A DNA stretch of 64,000 nucleotides from Neisseriaceae bacterium JH1-16. Its GTDB lineage: Bacteria; Pseudomonadota; Gammaproteobacteria; Burkholderiales; Chromobacteriaceae. The translations under genes and the position numbers were made by a program. The notes beneath the pieces were generated by a model that saw only the letters and a program-made list of their open reading frames with translations, had not been told where the DNA came from and did not search any database. This document shows positions 63,972 to 64,000 of the stretch, one piece after another (the stretch's first letter is position 1; every line of letters starts with the position of its first letter). The stretch is taken from the NCBI GenBank assembly GCA_025989215.1, contig JAPDNP010000004.1, positions 310,001 through 374,000 of the forward strand. The letters are read 5' to 3'.

Positions 63972-64000
63972 GCGTCACGGCACGGCCCTGGCATTCGACT
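63964..64000 (+). CDS. ruvX: Holliday junction resolvase RuvX (YqgF), first 12 codons
   Basis: Partial at the window end: MPERHGTALAFD matches the beginning of the RuvX family (usually followed by FGxKRxGVAVG). The location after yqgE supports it. Confidence 0.8.
   Translation, partial: MPERHGTALAFD

Overview
The window reads as a Gram-negative, polar-flagellated betaproteobacterium, most likely of the order Neisseriales (Chromobacteriaceae-like). This is an inference from the high-GC core genes, the flagellar gene set, a siderophore receptor/PiuC module, zipA next to ligA, NarK, and a very frequent 9-bp word (TTCGGCCAA or its complement, 34 copies counted by eye) that behaves like a DNA uptake sequence. 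No tRNA, rRNA or CRISPR array was seen.

Layout. (1) 1-8.7 kb: the 3' end of a chemotaxis receptor gene, then an accessory stretch of small unknown genes. It has three copies (one intact, one remnant, one frame-broken) of a zinc-ribbon protein gene, copies of a convergent approx. 105-residue unknown protein, two 84-85-residue paralogues whose stop codons lie in terminator loops, and an AT-rich two-gene HipA-like kinase module that has replaced most of one copy of the unknown gene. (2) 8.8-15.1 kb: bestrophin-like channel, a small lipoprotein, a decayed gluconokinase gene, a methyltransferase, a BaiN-type flavoprotein, a DUF1090 protein and a GarR-like reductase. (3) 15.2-22.8 kb: flagellar genes on the minus strand (FlhB-like, fliK, DUF2802, fliT, fliS, fliD, flaG, fliC with a sigma-28 promoter) and a plus-strand GT41 glycosyltransferase probably acting on flagellin. 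(4) 23.0-33.05 kb: an eleven-gene, tightly overlapping plus-strand operon for a CDP-sugar-derived surface glycan, closed by a strong terminator. (5) 33-40.1 kb: a thioinosine/thioadenosine phosphorylase, a Fur-type iron-uptake operon, and a cobalamin-riboswitch-controlled cbtBA cobalt importer next to a histidine-phosphatase-like gene lacking its catalytic histidine.

(6) 40.2-48.0 kb: an island lying between two diverged direct repeats of about 160 bp that share a perfect 11-bp-stem hairpin. It holds broken genes (metallophosphoesterase, exonuclease, RcnA fragment), a dead IS3 element and a foreign-looking tetR-glycosyltransferase-NAT operon; the 9-bp word is absent between 40872 and 47740. 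(7) 48.0-64 kb: core genes hpt, galU, ligA, zipA, a marR-cytochrome b561-yceI-yceI cluster, an amidase, an LprI-like protein, a tonB-like gene broken by an 8-bp tandem duplication, narK, smc, yqgE and the first codons of ruvX.

The most notable signals are the over-represented 9-mer, the repeat-flanked island, the repeated zinc-ribbon/unknown-protein cassettes with shared operator-like palindromes, and the HipA-like module inserted into one of them. Many genes are broken by short tandem duplications or single-base indels, which could be real decay, phase variation or sequencing error.
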